From assembly GCA_049793155.1 (NCBI GenBank), contig JBARBN010000155.1:1-9972 (forward strand): a DNA stretch of 9,972 nucleotides, given 5' to 3'. The DNA comes from JALNZF01 sp049793155 (GTDB lineage Bacteria; Nitrospirota; UBA9217). Shown here one piece after another: positions 1 through 5,742 of the stretch (position 1 is the first letter of the stretch; every line of letters starts with the position of its first letter). Made by a program: the position numbers and the translations under genes. The notes under the pieces were generated by a model that saw nothing but the letters and a program-made list of their open reading frames with translations, was not told where the DNA came from and searched no databases.

Positions 1-70
1 CGGAAATAATGTAAATTTTTTTCACGGGTCTTTTCTCCTCCTGATTCCTCAGTGCCCTCTGTGGTTTATT
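1..70. repeat. Intergenic repeat, AACCACRGAG type, copy A
   Basis: Read on the minus strand, this segment has AACCACAGAGGGCACTGAG near position 67, followed after a purine-rich stretch by CGTGAAAAAAATTT near position 20. The same two blocks in the same order occur in copy C (from 4975), and the CCACAGAGGA block recurs in copy B near 4034. The sequence is non-coding and lies just downstream of the hydrolase gene. It probably continues beyond the left edge of the window. The homology between copies is seen directly; calling it a dispersed genomic family is inference. Confidence 0.55.
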
Positions 71-97
71 TTTTGCCCCTCTTTATGAGAGCAACTT

Positions 98-880
98 CTA
101 CTTCCCTGCCAGTCCCATGATAACAGCCGCAAATTCCTTCGGACGTTCCACCTGGGGCATATGGCCCGCACCTTCGATCGTAACGAGCCTTGCCTCGGGT
201 ATCCATTTCTGCAGCGCCTGCGCCTGCTTCATCGCAGCCAGGCCGTCCTGAGCACCCCACACCAGGAGCGTCGGGAGAGACGGCTTCGCCAGGGGTTTCG
301 TCATGTTCATGACAATGTCAAAAGAGATCCTGGAATAGGCGGGTGCATTACCCAGAATTTTTTCGAAGAACCCGGCAGGCAGTTTGGAAGGGTCGGCAAA
401 GGACCGTTTCAGTGTCTGCAGGGAAAAGGTGAGGTGGCGAATGAACCGGCGGAATACCTGATTCACGATCGGCAGGGCAATGATCTTCCTGATCGGACCC
501 GGAATAAACGGCATGTACCCTCCGTTCACCAGCACCAGGTGAGAGACCGACCCTGGATGGTCATTTGCGAACTGGATGGCCACGGCCGCGCTTAAGGAAT
601 TTCCAACGGCGATCACCTGGTCCAGATTCAGGGCGTCTATCAGTTCTTTAAGCATCTTTGTCATGTCTGAGAGTGACGGTTTATGCACGTGAGATGACCG
701 CCCGAACCCGGGGAGATCAGGCGCAACAACCGTATATGAGCCGGAGAGTTGGTCCCAGGTACGATCCCAGGACAGTTCAGCATCTCCCCATGCCGCGTGG
801 AGCAGCAAAAGTCCGGGGCCTGCCCCGCCCTTCCAGAAGTGCACGGTTTGTCCCGAGAGTGTGATGTCCTGCGATTGCAT
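98..880 (-). CDS. Alpha/beta hydrolase fold protein
   Basis: A 260-residue single-domain alpha/beta hydrolase, the usual length for the family. The catalytic triad can be read directly: nucleophile elbow GNSLS with Ser95, acid Asp212 in LLVWGAQDG, and His240 in EGAGHMPQVERP. The oxyanion region is the HAAWG segment near residues 28-32, followed by VVAPDLPGFGRSS at 51-63. There is no signal peptide, so it is probably cytosolic. Hydrolases of this shape act on esters, C-C bonds or halides, and the substrate cannot be read from sequence. I chose ATG at 880 because GGAG lies 12 bases upstream; the in-frame TTG at 892 directly abuts that GGAG and has no room for it. The ribosome site falls inside a short tandem repeat. 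It is the last gene of the minus-strand group and may be cotranscribed with the lipoprotein gene about 100 bases upstream. Confidence 0.9.
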   Translation of the reverse strand: MQSQDITLSGQTVHFWKGGAGPGLLLLHAAWGDAELSWDRTWDQLSGSYTVVAPDLPGFGRSSHVHKPSLSDMTKMLKELIDALNLDQVIAVGNSLSAAVAIQFANDHPGSVSHLVLVNGGYMPFIPGPIRKIIALPIVNQVFRRFIRHLTFSLQTLKRSFADPSKLPAGFFEKILGNAPAYSRISFDIVMNMTKPLAKPSLPTLLVWGAQDGLAAMKQAQALQKWIPEARLVTIEGAGHMPQVERPKEFAAVIMGLAGK

Positions 881-891
881 GTTTGCATTCA

Positions 892-910
892 ACTCCGAAC
901 TCCGAACTTG
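892..910. repeat. ACTCCGA tandem repeat, copy 1
   Basis: Two exact 7-base ACTCCGA units (892-898 and 899-905) are followed by a diverged ACTTGA. The minus strand of this array supplies the GGAG used as ribosome site for the hydrolase. A related array lies at 1282-1309. Confidence 0.6.
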
Positions 911-931
911 AATTACTGCCCTGGGTAATTC
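910..931. other. Small inverted repeat
   Basis: Perfect 7-base arms GAATTAC (910-916) and GTAATTC (925-931) enclose an 8-base loop. It lies between the hydrolase and lipoprotein genes, next to the ACTCCGA repeat. There is no adjoining long T-run. It could be a weak RNA hairpin in the hydrolase leader or a protein-binding dyad. Confidence 0.35.
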
Positions 932-949
932 TTTCCCGGTGAATCACTC

Positions 950-967
950 CCGGCCTGACCAGGCCGG
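950..967 (-). terminator. GC-rich hairpin after lipoprotein gene
   Basis: CCGGCCTG (950-957) pairs perfectly with CAGGCCGG (960-967) over a 2-base centre. It starts 15 bases beyond the lipoprotein stop codon in the direction of transcription. It looks like a terminator stem, but no U-tract follows on either strand, so it may be an attenuating or RNA-stabilising hairpin instead. Confidence 0.35.
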
Positions 968-982
968 TCAAAAGATCCCGAG

Positions 983-1192
983 TCACTTCCGATCTTCCTT
1001 CCCCTCCACCGCCGGAACTACAGTGCCCTTTCTGACCGCTTCATCATATGTGCGCTGCGCATGATGAGAGGCCGGGGCCACTGGATCGTGCGGAGCGAAC
1101 GTTCCGCAGCCGGTCAGGAGTGATGCCGCTATGACAATACACCGTATGCGTTTGTTCGTCAGATGATCGGCAAATAGTCTTGTATCCCCCAT
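983..1192 (-). CDS. Small putative lipoprotein
   Basis: A 69-residue protein with a bacterial lipoprotein signal. Basic residues Lys14, Arg15 and Arg17 precede a hydrophobic stretch (about 18-27) ending in the lipobox L26-T27-G28-C29. Lipidation at Cys29 would leave a 41-residue mature protein, polar and rich in His, Lys and Glu, with no recognisable domain. Before the hydrophobic core the N-region is longer than usual (17 residues). The ATG is supported by AAGGAG located 9 bases upstream, so the gene is likely real despite its size. It lies between the universal stress protein and hydrolase genes on the same strand. I do not recognise the mature sequence. Small lipoproteins of this kind are often poorly conserved. 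Function is unknown. Confidence 0.65.
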   Translation of the reverse strand: MGDTRLFADHLTNKRIRCIVIAASLLTGCGTFAPHDPVAPASHHAQRTYDEAVRKGTVVPAVEGKEDRK

Positions 1193-1241
1193 CGCTTTCG
1201 ACTCCTTGACATTGCACTCTGCTTTCCCGACGCAAAACTGG

Positions 1242-1277
1242 TTCGACTCATGCTCACCATCATGAGCGACAGTCGAA
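1242..1277. other. Two-tier hairpin between stress protein and lipoprotein genes
   Basis: Outer arms TTCGACT (1242-1248) and AGTCGAA (1271-1277) are perfect 7-mers. Inside them GCTCA (1252-1256) and TGAGC (1263-1267) form a second stem separated by 3-base internal loops. In the minus direction CCAGTTTTG follows, giving only a short U-run. It may terminate or attenuate transcription after the universal stress protein gene, which would partly separate it from the lipoprotein gene. Confidence 0.35.
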
Positions 1278-1281
1278 TGAT

Positions 1282-1309
1282 CCTCACTCCGAACTCCTCA
1301 CTCCGAACT
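1282..1309. repeat. Tandem 14-base repeat, ACTCCGA type, copy 2
   Basis: CCTCACTCCGAACT occurs twice, exactly and head to tail (1282-1295 and 1296-1309), followed by GAAT. Its core ACTCCGAACT is the same as in the array at 892-910. It is non-coding and lies in the gap downstream of the universal stress protein gene. Confidence 0.7.
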
Positions 1310-1342
1310 GAATCACCCTCTGACCCTTTTGCACCTGTTCTA

Positions 1343-1819
1343 TTACTCCACCACCCACACCGCGCAGTTCTTGGCCTCGTGAATAAGCTTGCTTGACGTG
1401 CTGCCGAAGATAAATTCCTCGGTCTTGGATTTGTGGTGCCTGCCGACCACCACGGTACAGCAGGTGAGATCGCAGCGCATATTGAGGATCGCATCGGCGA
1501 ACGATTTTCCCTTGATCACAAAGGACCTGATCCTGACCTTGTCTTCAGGGAACCCCGACTGGATCAGGACCTGACGGTAGTTCTCGAGCATTTTCCCGGT
1601 CTGTACCTTCTTTTCCTTGATCCATGCCTGCCGCTGCTCTTCACGGTCGAAAAAGTCCTCTTCGAGAGCGGGAATGATACTGCATAACGTCACCGCGAAG
1701 CCCGGCAGACCTCCGAGGAGGTCGGCGACATAAAGCACAGCGCGTTTTGAACTTTCCGAATCGTCCACGGCAACCAGGAGATGCTTGTCCTTGACGGGAG
1801 TGTCCTGTTCGGTCATCAT
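1343..1819 (-). CDS. Universal stress protein, UspA family
   Basis: A 158-residue single-domain USP, a normal length for the family. The N-terminal strand HLLVAVDDSESSKRAV (residues 13-28) matches the nucleotide-binding opening of the fold. The C-terminal signature is VVVGRHHKSKTEEFIFGSTS (123-142). Compared with the usual ATP-binding pattern G-x2-G-x9-G-S/T, Gly126, Gly139 and Ser140 are present but the second Gly is His129, so nucleotide binding is plausible but not certain. USPs are cytosolic dimers that respond to starvation, oxidative or respiratory stress. The first of two adjacent ATGs is chosen, with AAAGGA 9 bases upstream. The kinase-like gene lies 101 bases upstream on the same strand, so the stress protein may be cotranscribed with it and could be its target. 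That link is inference. Confidence 0.92.
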   Translation of the reverse strand: MMTEQDTPVKDKHLLVAVDDSESSKRAVLYVADLLGGLPGFAVTLCSIIPALEEDFFDREEQRQAWIKEKKVQTGKMLENYRQVLIQSGFPEDKVRIRSFVIKGKSFADAILNMRCDLTCCTVVVGRHHKSKTEEFIFGSTSSKLIHEAKNCAVWVVE

Positions 1820-1920
1820 GAGGTGGAATCCTTTCTTTCACTGCCTGACGCGGCTATCAAGAGAACACCAGAAGCGGTAACGTGTTTGTCCCCGACGCCC
1901 GGTCTTCCCGTTCCTTTAGT

Positions 1921-2904
1921 CTATGATCGATTCAGTTCTTCCCTCGCCTCTCCCAGATCGTCCAGCAGTTCATTGGTAGTCTCGTAAAATACCTTCGCAC
2001 CCGTCGAGAAGTGCATCAGCACCCGGTTCAGAGCAGCGGGGATGTAAGGATAGACCTTCCCGAGGTTCGCTACACGGTTATGGAACACCATGTTCATGTC
2101 GTCATCGGAAAGACGGTCCAGGGCATCAGGATCGTCATGAAGCAGCCGGTGCGTGATGACATCTCCCCTGCCCGTGATATAAATAAGGATGTTACCCAAA
2201 CCGAAGAGATCGTAACCGAACCGGTTCTCTCCGTGGCGATAGGTAAAGTCGAAGTCGATCCACCGGTACCGGCCCGTGACATCGTCCTTGATCACGTGGT
2301 CGCGCCGGACATCGCCGTGCTTCTCGCCGTTCTCATGCAGGAACCGGATGGCCTTCACCATGCCGATGTATTCCTCCAGCAGCGCGGGATAGAAATGACA
2401 AAAAAAGTCCTCATGGTCCTTGCCCAGCGAAAGCGTGTTCTGGGCGATCGTCCTTCCGTGAATATAGTCAAGGATCCTGAGGGGATTGCCTGCCGAATCG
2501 GGGACCGTCCTTCCCTGCATGAAATCGTCCCGGCCGCGCACGAGCTCCAGGATGCGCGCCTCCTTGTGAGGGCTGCGCACGCACTCGAATACGAGGGTGC
2601 CGATCTTGACGTTAAACTGCTCTTTGAACACCCACTTGAGAATTTTCGTCTCGCCCGTTAAAAGATTGATGGACCGCTTGACCCAGAACTTCGGTTCATC
2701 GTCCAGCCCGAACCGGCCCTCGCGCTCATTGTTACGGACGAGAAAGGGAACGCCTTTGAGCACGACCACATCATCGTAGTCCACGTGGAAAAAATCCGAA
2801 CTGTCCTTGATCTTCACGCGTTTCGGCACGCGCTCGTGCGGGACGCAGCGCCTGACCATGCGCAGGATTTCTTTTTCCGTGTAATCGTCTTTGCCGGTAA
2901 TCAT
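1921..2904 (-). CDS. Protein-kinase-like phosphotransferase
   Basis: A 327-residue soluble protein with a kinase fold after a roughly 65-residue N-terminal region. Visible motifs are Lys76 in KFWVKRSI (beta-3 lysine), Glu115 in HKEARILELV (helix C glutamate), catalytic loop HGDVRRDHV (196-204) with Asp198, and IDFDF (216-220) with Asp217 as metal ligand, resembling the IDFD of APH-type kinases. YDLFGLGNIL (231-240) matches the helix F region with Asp232. The residue five after the catalytic Asp is normally Asn but is His203 here. The essential acids and lysine are intact, so activity is plausible; the acceptor may be a protein or a small molecule. The ATG has GGGAG 7 bases upstream and a strong promoter candidate about 20 bases further. 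The next gene encodes a universal stress protein. Alternatives are a RIO/APH-like small-molecule kinase or a pseudokinase. Confidence 0.8.
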   Translation of the reverse strand: MITGKDDYTEKEILRMVRRCVPHERVPKRVKIKDSSDFFHVDYDDVVVLKGVPFLVRNNEREGRFGLDDEPKFWVKRSINLLTGETKILKWVFKEQFNVKIGTLVFECVRSPHKEARILELVRGRDDFMQGRTVPDSAGNPLRILDYIHGRTIAQNTLSLGKDHEDFFCHFYPALLEEYIGMVKAIRFLHENGEKHGDVRRDHVIKDDVTGRYRWIDFDFTYRHGENRFGYDLFGLGNILIYITGRGDVITHRLLHDDPDALDRLSDDDMNMVFHNRVANLGKVYPYIPAALNRVLMHFSTGAKVFYETTNELLDDLGEAREELNRS

Positions 2905-2924
2905 CGTTCAGCTCCCGTAGTGAG

Positions 2925-2949
2925 ATTATACCAGACACTCTCGGAGAGT
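2925..2949 (-). promoter_or_regulatory. Extended -10 promoter for kinase gene
   Basis: On the minus strand TGGTATAAT is a perfect -10 hexamer (2930 down to 2925) preceded by the TGn extension. This would start transcription near 2918 and leave a leader of only about 14 bases that carries the GGGAG ribosome site. No good -35 hexamer is seen (TGTTAC at 17-base spacing), consistent with an extended -10 promoter. The spacer is occupied by the dyad at 2937-2949. Confidence 0.55.
2937..2949. promoter_or_regulatory. Operator-like dyad in kinase promoter spacer
   Basis: ACTCTC, a single central G, then GAGAGT form a perfect 6+1+6 palindrome immediately upstream of the -10 element. Its position between the -10 and -35 regions is typical of a repressor or MerR-type activator site, but no regulator is encoded nearby. 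It may also be chance. Confidence 0.35.
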
Positions 2950-2989
2950 AACATGAAATTCGAAGCGCGGCGTTTTAAGCCAAAAGGGA

Positions 2990-3013
2990 GTCAGGCGAAA
3001 CGTCAGGCGAAAC
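2990..3013. repeat. Exact 12-base direct duplication
   Basis: GTCAGGCGAAAC occurs twice with no gap (2990-3001 and 3002-3013). It is non-coding and lies between the kinase promoter and the CCCTCAT array. Confidence 0.7.
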
Positions 3014-3050
3014 ATGTCCGGAATTTGAATTCACTATTTAACGATATCGT

Positions 3051-3125
3051 CCCTCATCCCTCATCCCTCATCCTTCCTCGTTCTGTCATCTCTCCCTACG
3101 CCTTAAGCCTCACGCCCTGCGCTTC
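3051..3125. repeat. CCCTCAT tandem repeat with pyrimidine-rich tail
   Basis: Three exact CCCTCAT units (3051-3071) are followed by CCTTCCTCG and then a degenerate run of ACGCC, AAGCC and CACGCC words to about 3125. The strand asymmetry (C/T-rich on plus) and the short imperfect period mark it as a micro-repeat island rather than coding sequence. Confidence 0.6.
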
Positions 3126-3164
3126 ACCCTGCATAGCTGCAAGCCCTGCTTGTGTTATTTTCTC

Positions 3165-3193
3165 TTGACTTTTCGGGCAAATAAGGCTAATTT
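3165..3193 (+). promoter_or_regulatory. Probable promoter of the scp operon
   Basis: TTGACT (3165-3170), five of six matches to the -35 consensus, is followed by a 17-base spacer and a weak -10, TAATTT (3188-3193). The overlapping GCTAAT at 15-base spacing is an alternative. Transcription would start near 3200, leaving a leader of roughly 58 bases before scpA. Confidence 0.45.
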
Positions 3194-3257
3194 CCTCAAA
3201 GAATATAACGCACAGCGCAATCTGGGAAAGCGTGTGCAAGGAGAGGTGCTACAACCC

Positions 3258-4016
3258 ATGTCGTACCAGATAAAGCTGGAGATATTCGAAGGACCAATGG
3301 ACCTTCTCCTGCACCTGATCAAGAAGCACGAACTCGACATCTACTCCATCCCCATCGCCCTCATTACCCAGCAGTACCTCGAATACATCGACCTCATGAA
3401 GAGCCTCGATATGGAGATCGCGGGCGAGTTCCTGGTTATGGCGTCCACGCTCACGCACATCAAATCAAAGATGATGCTGCCGCCTTCCGAAAATCCCGAG
3501 GGCGAAGACGAAGGCACGGACCCCCAGGCCGAACTCATCCGGCGGCTCCTCGAATACAAGAGCTACAAGGAAGCAGCGGTAACGCTCGAGGACAAGGAAG
3601 GGACCTGGTCGCAGGTGTACACGCGGCCATCCGAGGCAACGCCTGACATCTCGGATGACGATGAACCCCTGCTCTTCGACTTTCACCTCTTCGATCTGCT
3701 CGCGGCGCTCAAAGATGTCATGGCGCGGGTGCCTGATGCCGGCTTCGAGATCACGTCCGAAACCGTTTCCATCACCGAGAAGATATCCCGCATCCTGTCG
3801 CGGCTGGAGGTGGTCGACAGCTTGCTCTTCGTTGACCTCTTCGAAGGGAGCGCGTCGAAGGCACAGGTGATCGGTACGTTTCTCGCGCTCCTTGAGCTGA
3901 TCAAGACCCGCGTGGTAAAGGCTTTCCAGATCGAGCAATTCGGCGCGATCCGGATCATGAAGGCCGTGATCGAGACCCGGGACAGGGACACGGCCACAGG
4001 GAACCTGTTCGGGTAA
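3258..4016 (+). CDS. scpA: Segregation and condensation protein A
   Basis: The kleisin subunit of the bacterial SMC condensin, which links Smc heads and holds an ScpB dimer to compact and segregate chromosomes on the nucleoid. The product is 252 residues, normal for the family. The N-terminal signature FEGPMDLLLHLIKKHELDIY (10-29) and the following ALITQQYLEYI form the helical domain that contacts the Smc neck. An acidic linker (about 78-90 and 130-137) is followed by the C-terminal winged helix, seen as FLALLELIKTRVVKAFQIEQ (208-227), which binds the opposite Smc head. I chose ATG at 3258, with AGGAGAGG ending about 11 bases upstream, because the family normally begins only about ten residues before FEGP. 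The open frame extends upstream to 3150, but that extension is unlike ScpA. It is first in a plus-strand operon with a HEAT protein, scpB and a MinD-like ATPase. Confidence 0.96.
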   Translation: MSYQIKLEIFEGPMDLLLHLIKKHELDIYSIPIALITQQYLEYIDLMKSLDMEIAGEFLVMASTLTHIKSKMMLPPSENPEGEDEGTDPQAELIRRLLEYKSYKEAAVTLEDKEGTWSQVYTRPSEATPDISDDDEPLLFDFHLFDLLAALKDVMARVPDAGFEITSETVSITEKISRILSRLEVVDSLLFVDLFEGSASKAQVIGTFLALLELIKTRVVKAFQIEQFGAIRIMKAVIETRDRDTATGNLFG

Positions 4017-4033
4017 AGAATGCAAATCATTCT

Positions 4034-4103
4034 CCACAGAGGACCGCAAAAAATAAGCAGCAATAAATATTTATCCGTGTTCATCCGCGTTCATCCGTGG
4101 TTA
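4034..4103. repeat. Intergenic repeat, copy B, with 10-base tandem units
   Basis: The left part, CCACAGAGGACCGCAAAAAA, resembles the CCACRGAG blocks of copies A and C. The right part has three 10-base units, TTATCCGTGT (4071-4080), TCATCCGCGT (4081-4090) and TCATCCGTGG (4091-4100), then TTAA. It fills the scpA to HEAT-gene gap and runs almost to the HEAT start codon. Confidence 0.6.
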
Positions 4104-4114
4104 AGAACGATTTT

Positions 4115-4963
4115 ATGAAACCCGACATCAAGGCCCTGGCCCTGAAAAAAAATTTCGGAGACATCGAGACGGCGATCTATGCGGACCGATCACTCATCGG
4201 CGATCTTGTTGAGCTCCTTGCCGAGAAAAACGGTGACGTACGGTCCGGCGCACTGAACCTGCTGTCGCGCGTCGGGTTCGACTACCCGAACGACACCCGG
4301 CTGCACCTGCCGACCCTGATCGCGCTGCTCGACGACCCGGATATGTTCATCAAGATCGACGCGGCGAACGCTGTCGGGAACCTGGGTTTCAGCTTTAAGG
4401 ATGCGGCCGCTAAGGCCGCCCCCAAACTGAAATCGCTTCTGAACCGTGACCAGAGCCTCGTGCGTCAGGAAGCGGCCTACGCCCTCGGGAACATCGGGTT
4501 CGCCCATACGGACCTCGTAAAAGACGCCGTCCCGCGTTTGATCCAGATGCTGGAGGGGGGCGATGACGACGAGCGCGAGTCAGCGGCTCATGCGCTGGGC
4601 AAGGTGGGCATCAACGCGCCCGAGTTGATCAGGGGGATCCTTCCCCGGCTCGTGGAAGTGCTTGAGTTCTCAAAAGAGGCGACCTGCGGAGGCGTTCTCT
4701 TCGCCCTGGGGGCTATCGGATTGCATTATCCCGCGGAAGTGGCAGGCCTGGTGCCGCGCCTGATGCAATATCTGGACAGCGGCAACCCGAACGCGGTAAA
4801 GAACGCCGTGGCCGCCCTCGGGAACATCGGCAGCTCGAACACGGCGCTCGTACAGGACGCGATCCCGAGGATCCGGAAGATCATGGAGACCTCGACGGAC
4901 GTCGATGTAAAGATGAACGCCAAGGTGGCGCTCGGAAGACTGGGCGACCCGACGGCGATGTAA
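4115..4963 (+). CDS. HEAT-repeat protein
   Basis: A 282-residue all-helical solenoid made almost entirely of HEAT (PBS-lyase-like) repeats. About seven units of 36-41 residues start near residues 27, 65, 102, 138, 176, 213 and 249, with recurrent cores such as AANAVGNLG, AAYALGNIG, AAHALGKVG and AVAALGNIG. There is no signal peptide, membrane segment or catalytic motif, so the likely role is protein-protein scaffolding in the cytosol. ATG at 4115 is chosen with caution, since the ribosome site is weak (TTAAGAACG). An in-frame GTG at 4097 would add six residues but lies inside repeat copy B with no ribosome site. It sits between scpA (98 bases before) and scpB (95 bases after), which suggests but does not prove a link to condensin. 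Similar HEAT proteins also serve unrelated complexes. Confidence 0.88.
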   Translation: MKPDIKALALKKNFGDIETAIYADRSLIGDLVELLAEKNGDVRSGALNLLSRVGFDYPNDTRLHLPTLIALLDDPDMFIKIDAANAVGNLGFSFKDAAAKAAPKLKSLLNRDQSLVRQEAAYALGNIGFAHTDLVKDAVPRLIQMLEGGDDDERESAAHALGKVGINAPELIRGILPRLVEVLEFSKEATCGGVLFALGAIGLHYPAEVAGLVPRLMQYLDSGNPNAVKNAVAALGNIGSSNTALVQDAIPRIRKIMETSTDVDVKMNAKVALGRLGDPTAM

Positions 4964-4972
4964 AAACAATTT

Positions 4973-5042
4973 CTAACCACGGAGACTCAGAGACACGTGA
5001 AAAAATTAGGTTCCAAAGTATTCCTCCGTAGCCTCCGGTTAG
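4973..5042. repeat. Intergenic repeat, copy C, inverted-repeat form
   Basis: The left arm starts CTAACCACGGAGACTCAGAG (4973-4992). The right arm (5018-5042) reads in reverse complement CTAACCGGAGGCTACGGAGG, so the ends are an imperfect inverted repeat with exact CTAACC/GGTTAG termini. Between them CGTGAAAAAATT matches copy A. The element occupies nearly the whole HEAT-scpB gap and would fold as a stem-loop in the operon transcript. Its right end is 16 bases before the scpB start. It carries no gene. Confidence 0.6.
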
Positions 5043-5058
5043 ATTCGAGAGGCTCATT

Positions 5059-5742
5059 TTGGAAGATCATCAACTGAAATCCGCGATCGAGGCGCTCGTT
5101 TTCGTCTCGGGCAATCCCCTGTCCCTGGACAGGCTCAAAGGCATTTTTGAAGAGGCAACGGCTGAACAGATCGAGGCTCAGGTCCGGCTGCTCCAGCAGG
5201 AATACATCGACCGGGGCTCCGGTCTTATGCTTGCCGAAGTAGCCGGCGGATTCCAGCTCGCTACGCGGCCGGAGCTCTTCGGATGGGTCCGAAAATTCAA
5301 GACCGTTAGAACAACGACCAGGCTGTCGAAGCCCGCGCTCGAGACCCTCGCCATCGTTGCGTATAAACAGCCCATCACCCGCTCGGAAGTGGAAGCGATC
5401 CGCGGCGTGAATATCGGCGGCATCATGCGGAACCTCATGGAACGCCGCCTCGTGAAGATCGTAGGCAAGAAGGACGTGCCGGGCAAGCCCATGATGTACG
5501 GCACCTCACAGGAATTCCTCCAGTACTTCGGGTTGAAAGACCTCTCCGCACTTCCGACGCTCAAGGAGTTCCAGGAGCTCGAGGCGGGAGAAGAGGTCAT
5601 GGAAGAGGTCCCCGTCGTTGAGGGCGAGGACGAGGACGCTTCCTCGTTCGGGGAGACGACCTTGGAAGAAGCATTGTCCCCGGAAGCGTCTGAAACGGGA
5701 ACAATGACGGCGGCGACGACCGGGGAGAACCTATCGGGATGA
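5059..5742 (+). CDS. scpB: Segregation and condensation protein B
   Basis: The Kite-family subunit of the Smc-ScpAB condensin. It dimerises and binds the ScpA linker. The 227-residue product has the usual tandem winged helices. The first opens with LKSAIEALVFVSGNPLSLDRL (a family hallmark, about residues 6-26). The second carries LSKPALETLAIVAYKQPITR (89-108) and RGVN at 115-118. After about residue 172 comes a low-complexity acidic tail to the end, longer than the minimal ScpB and probably disordered. The start is TTG at 5059, supported by GAGAGG 6 bases upstream; no ATG lies near the expected N-terminus. The stop codon overlaps the next gene's ATG (ATGA), implying translational coupling to the MinD-like ATPase. 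Confidence 0.96.
   Translation: MEDHQLKSAIEALVFVSGNPLSLDRLKGIFEEATAEQIEAQVRLLQQEYIDRGSGLMLAEVAGGFQLATRPELFGWVRKFKTVRTTTRLSKPALETLAIVAYKQPITRSEVEAIRGVNIGGIMRNLMERRLVKIVGKKDVPGKPMMYGTSQEFLQYFGLKDLSALPTLKEFQELEAGEEVMEEVPVVEGEDEDASSFGETTLEEALSPEASETGTMTAATTGENLSG

Larger units (their letters stand above)
2905..3257. other. Divergent intergenic region of 353 bases
   Basis: No gene is supported here. The region separates the minus-strand kinase group from the plus-strand scp operon. It holds the kinase promoter and dyad (2925-2949), an exact 12-base duplication (2990-3013), three CCCTCAT units with a pyrimidine-rich tail (3051-3125), and the likely scpA promoter (3165-3193). Open frames crossing it have no ribosome sites or recognisable proteins. 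Confidence 0.7.

Noticed and set aside
161..595. 144-residue plus-strand open frame opposite the hydrolase
   Set aside because: It is the shadow of the alpha/beta hydrolase, whose triad is intact on the minus strand, and it has no ribosome site.
2011..2661. 216-residue plus-strand open frame opposite the kinase gene
   Set aside because: The minus strand has full kinase motifs, a ribosome site and a promoter; the plus-strand product has no recognisable domain.
892..3125. Short repeats considered as a CRISPR array
   Set aside because: Units are 7-14 bases, contiguous, without regular spacers, and no cas genes are present.
3150..3257. Upstream 36-codon extension of scpA
   Set aside because: It crosses the probable promoter, is unlike any ScpA N-terminus, and a good ribosome site precedes the ATG at 3258.
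4973..5042. Copy C considered as an insertion sequence
   Set aside because: At about 70 bases it encodes nothing, has imperfect inverted ends and no visible target duplication. At most it is a non-autonomous repeat.
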